DNA of 64,000 nucleotides from Limnoglobus roseus (lineage in GTDB: Bacteria; Planctomycetota; Planctomycetia; Gemmatales; Gemmataceae): assembly GCF_008254045.1 (NCBI RefSeq), contig NZ_CP042425.1, positions 1,736,001-1,800,000 of the forward strand, given 5' to 3'. Below the pieces are notes generated by a model. The model ran no database searches. It was not told where the DNA came from and saw nothing but the letters and a program-made list of their open reading frames with translations. Every line of letters begins with the position of its first letter. Positions within the stretch are counted from its first letter, which is position 1. Made by a program: the position numbers and the translations under genes. Below, in pieces: positions 24,654 to 32,238 of this stretch.

Positions 24654-25658
24654 TCAGTCGTAACTGTCCCGCGTGTCGGCGTAGAGGTCGCCGTTCGGGC
24701 CGCCCTTGTAGAAGCGGCGTTGCAGGGTCACGTTGAACGGCGTCCACGCGGTCTGGTTATTGCGGTCTTCCCGCAGGTCGCGGAGGACCATGTGCATCCG
24801 CGTGTCCATCATGTCGATCGAGTGCAAGAGCATCGCTTCCGGCGTCATCGGGATCTTCGGGCTGCCGTACTCCAGCGTGCCGTGGTGGCTCAGGATCATG
24901 TGCTTCAGGCGGATCAGCAGTTCCCGCGGGAAGGCTTCGCCCGTTAGCTCTTCCACCCGCGGCATCATCTCGTTCAGCATCTCGACGCCGATGGTGATGT
25001 GCCCCACCAACTGCCCCTCGTCGGTGTAGCCGAAGGTGCGGGCGTAAGACAATTCCTTCGTCTTGCCGGCGTCGTGCAGGAAGACGCCCATCATCAGCAG
25101 GTCGCGGTCGGTGCCGGGGTAGAACGCCACGAGGCGGTCGGCGATGTCCATCATCGTGACCGTGTGTTCGAGCAGGCCGCCGACGTAGGCGTGGTGCAAC
25201 TTCACGCCGGCCGGGCAGGCGGAGAAGTTTCGCATGAACGGGTCGTCGATCAGGAAGCACTCGGCCAGCGCCCGCAGGTGGGGGCTGTTCAGCCGCATGA
25301 GGTAGTCGCGGAGGCGTTCGAGCAACTTGCCGACGTTGTGCTCGGTGTGCGGCATGAAGTCGTGCAGGTCGATCTTCTGGTGTTCCACCTTTTCGATGTG
25401 GTTCAGCACGATCTGCAAGGAACCCTGGAAGTTCTGCACCTTGCCGTCGGCGTGGACGAAGTCGCCGTTGTCGAAGCTGCGGTACACGGCATCCCCGGCG
25501 TTCCACATGCGGGCCGACATGCCGCCGGTGCGGTCGCGGAGTTCCATCTGCACGTACAGGTTGCCGTTCCGGTTGGCCCGCAGTTGCTTGTCGGTGACGA
25601 GGTACACGTCGTCGAGGGAATCGCCGTCGCGGAGTTGCTCAACGTACCGCCGGGTCAT
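24654..25658 (-). CDS. YhaM-like 3'-5' exoribonuclease (OB fold plus HD domain)
   Basis: The N-terminal third is an OB-fold nucleic-acid-binding domain: DVYLVTDKQLRANRNGNLYVQM, then DRTGGMSARMWNAGD and VHADGKVQNFQGSLQIVL. It is followed by an HD phosphohydrolase domain with KLHHAYVGGLLEHTVTMMDIA, then GVFLHDAGKTKEL, which carries the HD pair, and LIRLKHMILSHHGTLEYGSP. This is the arrangement of YhaM/CbfA family nucleases, which degrade RNA or single-stranded DNA 3' to 5' with Mn2+. The length of 334 residues is near the usual 310-320. It lies 22 bp after the GT2 gene on the same strand, probably in one transcript. Confidence 0.88.
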   Translation of the reverse strand: MTRRYVEQLRDGDSLDDVYLVTDKQLRANRNGNLYVQMELRDRTGGMSARMWNAGDAVYRSFDNGDFVHADGKVQNFQGSLQIVLNHIEKVEHQKIDLHDFMPHTEHNVGKLLERLRDYLMRLNSPHLRALAECFLIDDPFMRNFSACPAGVKLHHAYVGGLLEHTVTMMDIADRLVAFYPGTDRDLLMMGVFLHDAGKTKELSYARTFGYTDEGQLVGHITIGVEMLNEMMPRVEELTGEAFPRELLIRLKHMILSHHGTLEYGSPKIPMTPEAMLLHSIDMMDTRMHMVLRDLREDRNNQTAWTPFNVTLQRRFYKGGPNGDLYADTRDSYD

Positions 25659-25680
25659 GTCTTGGCTTCCTTGGTGAAAA

Positions 25681-26772
25681 TCACTGGTCCGCGTTCCTGC
25701 CCGCCCGCGCCGCCGGGGCCCACGGCTGCGGGCCGACCCGCACGCCGTCGTCGCGGACGAACAACGCGCGGAGCGACCGCACGCCTTGCGTCATCGGCCG
25801 CGGCAGGCACGTCAGGCCCCAATAGGCGAGAGCCTTTTTGTCCATGCCGCACTCGCGCAGCAGTTGGGCGAACCGCCGGTTCGCCTCGCGGTAATCCCTG
25901 CGGTCGTAGGCGAGGTAGGCGTAGTAGAAAAGTTCGCCGCGGAGGGTCTGCTTCAACAGCGAGACTTCATCCGCCCCGAGGGGCACGCCGCTGGCCAGGT
26001 GCGCCCGCCGGGTGTCGCAGAATTCGAGGGCCATCTTGTCCCAGCCGGTGGTCATCTGGGCCGGGTGCTGAATGTAGATCGCCAACGGGTCCGGGCAGAA
26101 CGCGAAGACGTGCCGGGCCGCGATCCGCAGGTACAGTTCCCAATCACCGGCTGCGTTCAGCTTCGGGTTGAATCCGCCGGCCTCGGCCAGCACTTCGCGC
26201 CGTTGGAATACGGCCCCGGTGAAGACGAGGTTGCGGCGGATGAGTTGACGGTGGAACGCGGTGCGATCAAAGACGCGGAAGCCGTCGACGATGGCGTGCG
26301 GCAGTTGCTTGAACTCGTCGCGGCCGGCCCACTCGGTCCACGGCGTGAACCCCTCGGCGTCGTTGCCGACCTTCGCCTCGGTGAAGGCCACGCCGACTTC
26401 CGGGTGCCGGTCGAGGAAGTCGATCAACTTCGGGGCGACGCCGGCCAGCCACAGGTCGTCCGAATCGAGGTACGCGACGTACCGCCCGCGGGCGGCGGCG
26501 ATGCCGGTGTTGCGGGCCGTCGAAAGGCCCTTGTTGGTCTGGTAGACGTAGCGAACGTCGGGGCCGTTCAGTTTTTCGACGACGGCTTTCGTGTCGTCGG
26601 TGGAGCCGTCATCGACGACGACGATTTCCAGTCCCGGTACGCCGGCAGCGCGGAGGGACCCGAGACACGCGGGCAGGTACGAGGCCCGGTTGTACGTGCA
26701 GACGATAACGCTGAGCGGCGGCGATTCCACCGGATCATGATACAAGACGAGGGTTCGACCGGCCGGGGCCAA
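25681..26772 (-). CDS. Glycosyltransferase family 2
   Basis: This is a GT-A fold enzyme of up to 363 residues: PPLSVIVCTYNRASYLPACL opens the domain, then LEIVVVDDGSTDDTKAVV (metal and nucleotide site), GLSTARNTGIAAARG, YVAYLDSDDLW with the DxD-type motif, and AGDWELYLRIA with the acceptor-side ED-like motif. The C-terminal helices contain TPR-like spacing (YYAYLAYDRRDYREANRRF). No membrane helices are obvious, so it probably acts at the cytoplasmic face. The longest frame starts at a TTG (26772); a GTG at 26730 is equally possible. A 108-bp inverted-repeat element sits directly upstream. Confidence 0.85.
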   Translation of the reverse strand: MAPAGRTLVLYHDPVESPPLSVIVCTYNRASYLPACLGSLRAAGVPGLEIVVVDDGSTDDTKAVVEKLNGPDVRYVYQTNKGLSTARNTGIAAARGRYVAYLDSDDLWLAGVAPKLIDFLDRHPEVGVAFTEAKVGNDAEGFTPWTEWAGRDEFKQLPHAIVDGFRVFDRTAFHRQLIRRNLVFTGAVFQRREVLAEAGGFNPKLNAAGDWELYLRIAARHVFAFCPDPLAIYIQHPAQMTTGWDKMALEFCDTRRAHLASGVPLGADEVSLLKQTLRGELFYYAYLAYDRRDYREANRRFAQLLRECGMDKKALAYWGLTCLPRPMTQGVRSLRALFVRDDGVRVGPQPWAPAARAGRNADQ

Positions 26773-26781
26773 CGAAAGGCG

Positions 26782-26889
26782 ATTTCACCACAGAGGGCAC
26801 AGAGAACACCGAGAGAAGCCGAATTTCTTCTGCCTTTTGAACGCCCTTCGGTTTTTCCTCTGCGTTCTCTGTGCCCTCTGTGGTGAAAT
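26782..26889. mobile_element. MITE-like 108-bp element related to the GxxExxY unit ends
   Basis: Perfect 25-bp inverted ends (26782-26806 and 26865-26889, beginning ATTTCACCACAGAGGGCACA) flank 58 bp with no gene. The ends share CACCACAGAG-G-CACAGAGA with the ends of the unit at 11294-11754. It sits between the start of the GT2 gene and the stop of the upstream lipoprotein gene. It could be a deletion derivative or an independent non-autonomous copy. Confidence 0.7.
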
Positions 26890-26895
26890 TCGGTT

Positions 26896-27861
26896 TTACT
26901 TCCAGAGCGACGGCAGGCGGTACGACCGGCGGTCGGCCGGGGCTTGCCCGCGGGCGCTGCTCGGCACCACGATCTGATAGCGGGCCAGGTCGATCGGGTT
27001 CGTGCCGCGGATGGTGGGCTTGTTGAACAGTTGCGCCTGCCGTTCGCCGAGGTCTTCGTTGACGTGCTCCTTACCGAGCTTCATCGTCATGCGGAACTGC
27101 TGTTGCGGCCAGTCGAGGATTACTTCCGTCGGGATTTGCACGTAGCCGCCGTTCAGCGGGATCGTCTTGGCGGCCACGATCTCGGCACTGGCGATCGGCC
27201 GGCTCGGGTCGCGAGCGTCGAAGACGACATGCTTCCGCACGGCCGGCTTTTTGCCGCCCTCGAAGTCGGCGTTGAAGACCGTCGTCTTCACTACCGGCAG
27301 CCCGGTACGGGTCTTCGTCTGCTGGTACAGCACGTAGGCGGCCTGGTCCTTGTTCGGCTTCACCTCGTATGCGTCGTTCGGGTCGTAGGTCGCCATGCCG
27401 AGGGCCTGCATGACCCAGTCGGTGTCGAACGGGATGGGGAACTTCACGTCGCCCTTCGCGAAGGCGTCGTGCGAGCAGTAGAAGTAGTTGTCGCGGCCGA
27501 TCGGCTTGGCGTACATCCAGAACTCGCGGTCGTTCGAGCCGATGTCGATCATCGTGCCGGCCAGGGCGTGCGCCCCGATCAGGCGGAAGTTCCGCGGTTG
27601 GGCACTGTAGAGGGAACTGTCGTTGAGGGTGCCGATTTCCTTGCCGCCCTCGCTGGCGACGGCCCGCACGTCGTCGTAGCTGACGCTTCGCAGTATCCCG
27701 GCTTGCCTGTTAAGATAGCTGACGAGTTCGGCCGAGGAGCGTTCCGCCATCGGCCCGTTGATCGGCACGGCCGGCTTGGACTCGACGCGCGAGTCCTTCA
27801 TCCACGCGCAGCCTGTGAAGGCCGCGAGCATCACGACGCCGGTCAGTCGAGCGAATCGCAT
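26896..27861 (-). CDS. Lipoprotein, possibly LolA-like fold
   Basis: The N-terminus MRFARLTGVVMLAAFTGCAW is a lipoprotein signal peptide with lipobox FTGC (Cys18). The 321-residue protein then has alternating beta-strand-like segments, such as LRSVSYDDVRAVASEGGKEI, RNFRLIGAHALAGTMIDIG and FWMYAKPIGRDNYFY, and near the end IPTEVILDWPQQQFRMTMKL. That pattern recalls LolA/LolB-type beta-barrel-like halves, but I cannot confirm it. It lies last in a minus-strand series of small exported proteins, separated from the preceding gene by a type B palindrome. Function unknown. Confidence 0.75.
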   Translation of the reverse strand: MRFARLTGVVMLAAFTGCAWMKDSRVESKPAVPINGPMAERSSAELVSYLNRQAGILRSVSYDDVRAVASEGGKEIGTLNDSSLYSAQPRNFRLIGAHALAGTMIDIGSNDREFWMYAKPIGRDNYFYCSHDAFAKGDVKFPIPFDTDWVMQALGMATYDPNDAYEVKPNKDQAAYVLYQQTKTRTGLPVVKTTVFNADFEGGKKPAVRKHVVFDARDPSRPIASAEIVAAKTIPLNGGYVQIPTEVILDWPQQQFRMTMKLGKEHVNEDLGERQAQLFNKPTIRGTNPIDLARYQIVVPSSARGQAPADRRSYRLPSLWK

Positions 27862-27885
27862 GTCGAAGCCCTCACGTTCAGAACC

Positions 27886-27964
27886 GGCGAGCGGCCCGGC
27901 GTAAGCGGGCCGTGTCTTGAGCGAGTTTGTCCAGACACGGCCCGCTTACGCCGAGCCGCTCGCC
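27886..27964. repeat. Nested-palindrome intergenic repeat, type B copy 1
   Basis: Arms of 32 nt (27886-27917 and 27933-27964) pair with one mismatch; the loop is 15 nt. Each arm has an inner stem GGCCCG/CGGGCC (left) around GCGTAAG. It shares 30 of 32 positions with 36079-36110. It is located between two minus-strand genes. Confidence 0.88.
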
Positions 27965-27977
27965 GTCGCGGTCGGTA

Positions 27978-28361
27978 TCACGGCCCCGTCAAAGCGGTGT
28001 AGGCTAGCACTTCCACGACCTTGCTGTCCTTATGCACAATTGCGACACTCCAACTACCGCTGATAATGCTCAACTGGCTGTCGCGTGAACGCCAGCACTT
28101 CAAAAAATCGATGCCTTCGTGTTCCTCAGGCGTCCGCTCTTCTCCCTTGAGTGCCGTGAAGGTTCCGTTCACGACCCGCGAACATCTGAATCCTTCTCGC
28201 TCCATCGCCCGTTGGGCGTCATCGACGGACGTCCCAGGTGGAGCGAGTCTCGCGACCAACTCGGCCATTTGTTCCGGCTCCTGAACGTCGCGAGTCACAC
28301 GGCCCGGACCCACGCAACCGGCGGCGAACATGAGGATCACGGCGAAGCCGATCGTTTTCAT
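27978..28361 (-). CDS. Small lipoprotein, function unknown
   Basis: The start at 28361 has GGAGG 8 bp upstream and gives MKTIGFAVILMFAAGCVGPG, a lipoprotein signal with Cys16. The 127-residue protein has a central segment PPGTSVDDAQRAMEREGFRC, reminiscent of repeats in BamE/SmpA-like envelope proteins (GTSVDDAQ...MEREGF). It ends in a beta-like segment SWSVAIVHKDSKVVEVLAY. No family can be assigned with certainty. It follows the gene at 28379 by 17 bp, probably in one operon. Confidence 0.75.
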   Translation of the reverse strand: MKTIGFAVILMFAAGCVGPGRVTRDVQEPEQMAELVARLAPPGTSVDDAQRAMEREGFRCSRVVNGTFTALKGEERTPEEHEGIDFLKCWRSRDSQLSIISGSWSVAIVHKDSKVVEVLAYTALTGP

Positions 28362-28378
28362 GGTCGTGTCCTCCGTGA

Positions 28379-28864
28379 CTACTGCCACCCTAAAGCCTGG
28401 AACACTTCGTCCTGCACGGCCACGATTTCGGCTTCGCTCAGGCGGGGGTCGGGGATCTCGTGGCGTGTCCCATTCCGAGCATCCCGCAAAATCAGCACGT
28501 CCGTCGTGCCCTGCCGCTTCGCGTCTTCGAACTTCAGCCGCTTGCGGCGCATCATCAGCAGCGCGACCACGTAGCGGATGTTCTGCCGGTTCGCCTCGGA
28601 ACTGCCGGCCAAGTGCTGGAACCACTCCAGCAGGAGGTCATCATTAAACGTCGGCTTCCGCGGTCGGTCGGTCGGAGGGACTTTGCCGCTCCAGAACGCA
28701 ACGGACTTTTCCGGGGCCCCCGGCCAGGCGTCGGCGGCATAATCCTTCCGCACGAACTTCTCGCCCTCTTCCAACAGCACCGCTACGAACGGCTCGCCGG
28801 GCTTCAGTTCCCGCCCGGTGGCGGTGCACACGCGACTCGGGGCGGCGATGTCGTAGTCGGTCAT
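28379..28864 (-). CDS. Conserved hypothetical protein, 161 residues
   Basis: No signal peptide or membrane segment. The N-terminus has VCTATGRELKPGEPFVAVLL, a single cysteine followed by a pattern seen in short planctomycete proteins. The centre, LLLEWFQHLAGSSEANRQNIRYVVALLMMRRKRLKFEDA, looks helical, and the C-terminus is acidic (IPDPRLSEAEIVAVQDEVF). I do not recognise a family. It sits between two exported proteins on the same strand, with 63 and 17 bp gaps. Confidence 0.7.
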   Translation of the reverse strand: MTDYDIAAPSRVCTATGRELKPGEPFVAVLLEEGEKFVRKDYAADAWPGAPEKSVAFWSGKVPPTDRPRKPTFNDDLLLEWFQHLAGSSEANRQNIRYVVALLMMRRKRLKFEDAKRQGTTDVLILRDARNGTRHEIPDPRLSEAEIVAVQDEVFQALGWQ

Positions 28865-28927
28865 GGCGTCCCATCGTATGCACAGGGAAGGTCGAAAGAC
28901 AACGCGAGTTTCTCAACCGTCGCTCGC

Positions 28928-29896
28928 CTACTTCGCCCGCCTTCGCACGGCTTCCAGGGCGGCCCGGTACGGGGTCTCGCGATGCCGGCGTTCGAAATCG
29001 TCGAGCCGATCCGACAATCGCGTCGCGCGGCCGGCGTCCAGGTCGGCGGCGAAACTGACGGCCGCGTCGATCTCCTTGCGGATGGCGTTGTAGCCTTCGC
29101 CGCGGTTCGGCGACGGCGGCGAACTCAGCACGCACCTCACGGTCCGCTTCTCGATCACGTGGAGGCCCTCCTTGGTCTCCGTGGTTCGCGTGAACTGCCG
29201 GGCCAAGCCGTCGCCAGTGCCGACCCAGACGGAATCAGTCCGCCGCCAGTTCTTGTCCAGGCCGCTCGGATTCTCCCACTTCGCGGTCTGCTGACGGCCC
29301 GCGAGTTCGAGTACTTCCGCCCCGTTCGACACGGCCGATTGAGCCACGGCCCACGTGAGGTCGGGCCGATCCATCTCCGAAATCGTCCACGCGGCCTTCA
29401 GCGTCGGCCGTTTCTCCGGCAGTGGCACCAAGAATCCGAGTTCCAGCGTCGTCGGCGAATCCAACGACACCGGCGGAATCGCCTTCGTTTCCGTGGCGGC
29501 CGTCAGCGTGATCGGCGGCATCGGCTTCGGAACCAAGAGGGTCGTCCGGCCGTTCGCATCGACGCGGACCATCTCCAACCGCACGGCCGGCGGGGTGCGG
29601 TTCTTCGCCGGGTCGACGCCGGTGACGGCGGCGGCGGCCGGGGCGACGTTCGGGTCTTCCTTCGATTGCAGCAGCGTCAGCACGGCCAGATCGGTGAAGG
29701 CGTCCGTTGTTTCCAGTACGAAGATGCGGACTTCCAGCCCGAACCGGCGGCGGTTCGTCAAATCGACGCGTGTACTCTCCTCGGCCACCTCGCCGGTGTA
29801 GACCATCTCATCGCCGCGGCCGAAGTGCGGGGTCGGGGCCGTCGGCTCCGCCCGCGTCGGCGCGAGCATCAAGAGGAGTGTGCAGGTTGCGAGCAT
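28928..29896 (-). CDS. Secreted protein of unknown function
   Basis: ATG 29896 has AGAGG upstream and gives a short hydrophobic N-terminus MLATCTLLLMLAPTRA, probably a signal peptide. The 322-residue product looks mainly beta: HFGRGDEMVYTGEVAEEST, then RRRFGLEVRIFVLETTDAF, and SVWVGTGDGLARQFTRTTET near the end. The C-terminal 60 residues are helical (YNAIRKEIDAAVSFAADLDA, then RLDDFERRHRETPYRAALEA). I do not recognise a family. It is the first gene of the 29.9-27.9 kb minus-strand series and is divergent from the membrane protein at 30019. Confidence 0.72.
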   Translation of the reverse strand: MLATCTLLLMLAPTRAEPTAPTPHFGRGDEMVYTGEVAEESTRVDLTNRRRFGLEVRIFVLETTDAFTDLAVLTLLQSKEDPNVAPAAAAVTGVDPAKNRTPPAVRLEMVRVDANGRTTLLVPKPMPPITLTAATETKAIPPVSLDSPTTLELGFLVPLPEKRPTLKAAWTISEMDRPDLTWAVAQSAVSNGAEVLELAGRQQTAKWENPSGLDKNWRRTDSVWVGTGDGLARQFTRTTETKEGLHVIEKRTVRCVLSSPPSPNRGEGYNAIRKEIDAAVSFAADLDAGRATRLSDRLDDFERRHRETPYRAALEAVRRRAK

Positions 29897-30018
29897 GGCG
29901 GAACCTCTGGAATCGTCCGGCCGCCTTATACCAACCGCCGCGATCCGTGCAACGGCGGTTTCCGGGCGAACGGGGGAAGCTAGGATAGCTCCCTGGACCG
30001 TCCCTCCCGGAGATCGCC

Positions 30019-30798
30019 GTGTCACCCAGCACCATTCTCATCCTCACGTTCGTCGGCCTCGTCGTCGGGCTGTTCGCGTTCTTCTGGGGGACCGCACTTT
30101 TCCTGCAAGCGGCTCTCTACAACACGCCGGCCGACAAGTTGCCGATCCGGGCGGCCCTCGCGGCGTTCCTCGTCGGCGGGTTCCTCACTTTCTGGACGTT
30201 CGTGAACACGCGGGCCGAGTCGAAGGACCGCTACGGCACGTTCTTCGAGTTCAACCCGACGAGTTCCAGCGAGTTCCACGAGTTCACGGCCGTCCGCCGG
30301 GACGCGAACAAGAAGGAGACGAGCGTGCCGTACAAGAAGGTCAGCGGCAACTTCGTCGAAGTGCAGGACGCGACGAAGCCGTTCAAGATGAACTCGGCCG
30401 ACTACATGGTGTCGGCGATCGAGGTGAAGGACGGGGAGAAGCCGGTGAAGTTCGACGCGCAGTTCGACAAGACCGGCAAGTACGCGGGCGGGTCGAACAA
30501 AGTGTTCCAGGAGGTGGGCGGGCGGCGGTACATCGAGTTCGGCCAGACGAACGTGCCGTCGGCAATGTTCAGCCCGAGCACCGGGGCGATGATGGCCGCG
30601 CTCGGGTTGAACGCCCTGCACTTCGTCGTCTGGTTCGTGGCCCTGTGGCCGGTGCTGCGGTACACGATGGGCCACGCCATCGGCGGGGCGGCGGGGCTGG
30701 GCCTCTTCGTCATGTTGCTGGTGATGCCGCTGTTGTTCGACAAGAACAAACTGCCGGACTCGTTCCGCAACCCGCCGCCGGCGGCAGCGAAAGCGTAG
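30019..30798 (+). CDS. Membrane protein of unknown function (four membrane helices)
   Basis: The GTG start at 30019 has GGAG 7 bp upstream. Two N-terminal helices (about residues 5-30 and 42-62) flank a short loop. A polar region of about 125 residues follows, rich in Lys and Asp (for example RRDANKKETSVPYKKVSGNF). Two C-terminal helices end the protein (about 196-216 and 220-242). The large loop begins YGTFFEFNPTSSSEFHEFT and looks beta-rich. I do not recognise the family. It converges with the ABC ATPase gene. Confidence 0.75.
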   Translation: MSPSTILILTFVGLVVGLFAFFWGTALFLQAALYNTPADKLPIRAALAAFLVGGFLTFWTFVNTRAESKDRYGTFFEFNPTSSSEFHEFTAVRRDANKKETSVPYKKVSGNFVEVQDATKPFKMNSADYMVSAIEVKDGEKPVKFDAQFDKTGKYAGGSNKVFQEVGGRRYIEFGQTNVPSAMFSPSTGAMMAALGLNALHFVVWFVALWPVLRYTMGHAIGGAAGLGLFVMLLVMPLLFDKNKLPDSFRNPPPAAAKA

Positions 30799-30857
30799 GG
30801 CGAAGGAGGTCTGTCTTCTCCGCGCCCATTTGGGGCCAGTGGAGTTGAATCATGAAC

Positions 30858-30891
30858 AAAGCCCAGGGTGCGCGAGGCACGACCCTGGGCT
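30858..30891 (-). terminator. Terminator of the ABC ATPase gene
   Basis: On the minus strand a perfect 10-bp stem (AGCCCAGGGT/ACCCTGGGCT at 30882-30891 and 30860-30869) is followed by TTTGTT. It lies 25 bp after the ATPase stop. The plus-strand copy lacks a T-run. Confidence 0.65.
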
Positions 30892-30915
30892 GGCATGTCC
30901 ATCTGAAATTCGAAC

Positions 30916-31800
30916 TCACACGTGCGCGAATTCGAGATCGTTGATCCGCACCCGGCCCTTATTGGCGGGCCGCGGGGGGGCGTCGTTGCCGCGTTTCACG
31001 AGTTCGCCGGCCGGCTTCGCCATCGCACCGTCGGCCATGCGGAAGATCTTGTCGGCGTAGCTTTCCAGACGGTGGTCGTGGGCCACCACCAGGACCGTCG
31101 CGCCGCGGAGCTTGGCACACTCTTTCAGCAGGTCCATCACCGCCTGGCCGTTCTCCCAGTCGAGGGCGCTGGTCGGCTCGTCGGCGAAGATGAACGACGG
31201 GTTCTTCACCAGGGCGCGGGCGATGGCCACCCGCTGCTTCTCGCCGCCGGACAAGGCGGCCGGGCGAAGGTGGGCGCGGTGCGTCAGGCCGAGTTGCCCG
31301 AGGACGTGGTCGGCCCGCTTGCGGGCTTCCCGTTGGCTCACGCCCTCGCCCCATTGAAGGACGACTTCGAGTTGCTGCCGGGCCGTGAACGCGGGGAAGA
31401 GGTTGTACCCCTGAAAGATGTAGCTGCAGTGTTCCAGGCGGAACTGCTCCATCTCGCGGGGGGACATCGTCCAGACGTCGCGGCCGAGGGCCTTCACCTG
31501 ACCGGCGTTCGGCCGCAGGAGCGCCGACAACACCGCCAGCAACGTGCTCTTACCACTACCACTCGGCCCCATGAGCAGGTTCAGTTCGCCGGAATGCAAC
31601 TCGATCGCCACGTCCTTGAGGGCGTACATTTTCGTGTCACCGGTGCCGAAGGTGCGAGTCAGACCGGAGCCGGTCAGGACAGGGTTCTTCGGCGTGAGAA
31701 TCGTCGGCAACTTCGAGACAAGCGTCGAGGGAGATTCGGCTTGGCGGAACCAATTCCGGAGGAGAGGTAAGCGGGAAGTCAATTGCGGCAGGATCGACAT
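30916..31800 (-). CDS. ABC transporter ATP-binding protein, LolD/MacB type
   Basis: This 294-residue ATPase has Walker A GPSGSGKST (78-86), Q-loop YIFQGYNLFP (Gln130), signature LSGGEKQ (183-189), Walker B SFIFADEPT and a switch His in VVAHDHRLESYADKI. The subfamily spacing fits LolD/MacB/FtsE exporters. Unusual is an N-terminal extension of about 42 residues before the domain (MSILPQLTSRLPLLRNWFRQ...). A Lys/Arg-rich C-terminal tail is also present. No permease gene lies beside it, so the membrane partner must be encoded elsewhere. A 438-bp spacer lies upstream. Confidence 0.88.
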   Translation of the reverse strand: MSILPQLTSRLPLLRNWFRQAESPSTLVSKLPTILTPKNPVLTGSGLTRTFGTGDTKMYALKDVAIELHSGELNLLMGPSGSGKSTLLAVLSALLRPNAGQVKALGRDVWTMSPREMEQFRLEHCSYIFQGYNLFPAFTARQQLEVVLQWGEGVSQREARKRADHVLGQLGLTHRAHLRPAALSGGEKQRVAIARALVKNPSFIFADEPTSALDWENGQAVMDLLKECAKLRGATVLVVAHDHRLESYADKIFRMADGAMAKPAGELVKRGNDAPPRPANKGRVRINDLEFAHV

Positions 31801-32238
31801 CAGAAGATATCCTCGGCGGGCAAGAAATCGGTCACAAAAGAGCCACGGCGTCCGGCCGCTGGCATCATGAGGATGGAGGGAGTCCGGTGCTCCTTTTCGG
31901 GTTTTCGCCGTCTCATCCTTGACCCGTTCATGGAACAGGTAATAGGCGGCGACTTGCGCGGTTGCGGGAAACGGACTGACTAATCATAGTTAAAATGGAG
32001 AAGGAATGCCAGCAAGATAACCTGTTCCGTACGAATTAATCAACAATAACGACCCCTAGAGTCGTTACAAACTGCCATAATCTGCCATTATCGCAGATAT
32101 TTACGGACAAATGTTAATGTTGGGAGAGGGCGAGTAATTTGACAGGAAACTGCACATTTGCCTGTTGCGTACCGGTACTGTAGGACAATTATTGCCGGGA
32201 GCTTGCGGTGACTCGCGCCCGGCAATAACTCGTTCCGG
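31801..32238. promoter_or_regulatory. AT-richer intergenic region with promoter of the ABC ATPase
   Basis: No coding frame here looks real. The stretch 31981-32160 is clearly richer in A and T than its surroundings (TAATCATAGTTAAAATGG, GAATTAATCAACAATAACG, then TTGACA at 32138). The short palindromic element CGACCCCTAGAGTCG lies near 32050. It must hold the ATPase promoter. At the far end is the CHAT-gene terminator (32189-32228). Confidence 0.45.
32189..32228 (-). terminator. Probable terminator of the TPR-CHAT gene
   Basis: An 11-bp stem (TTATTGCCGGG/CCCGGCAATAA at 32218-32228 and 32189-32199) with an 18-nt loop starts 11 bp after the CHAT stop codon on the minus strand. The outer pairs are A-T, and the next bases are TTGTCC. 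Confidence 0.65.
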
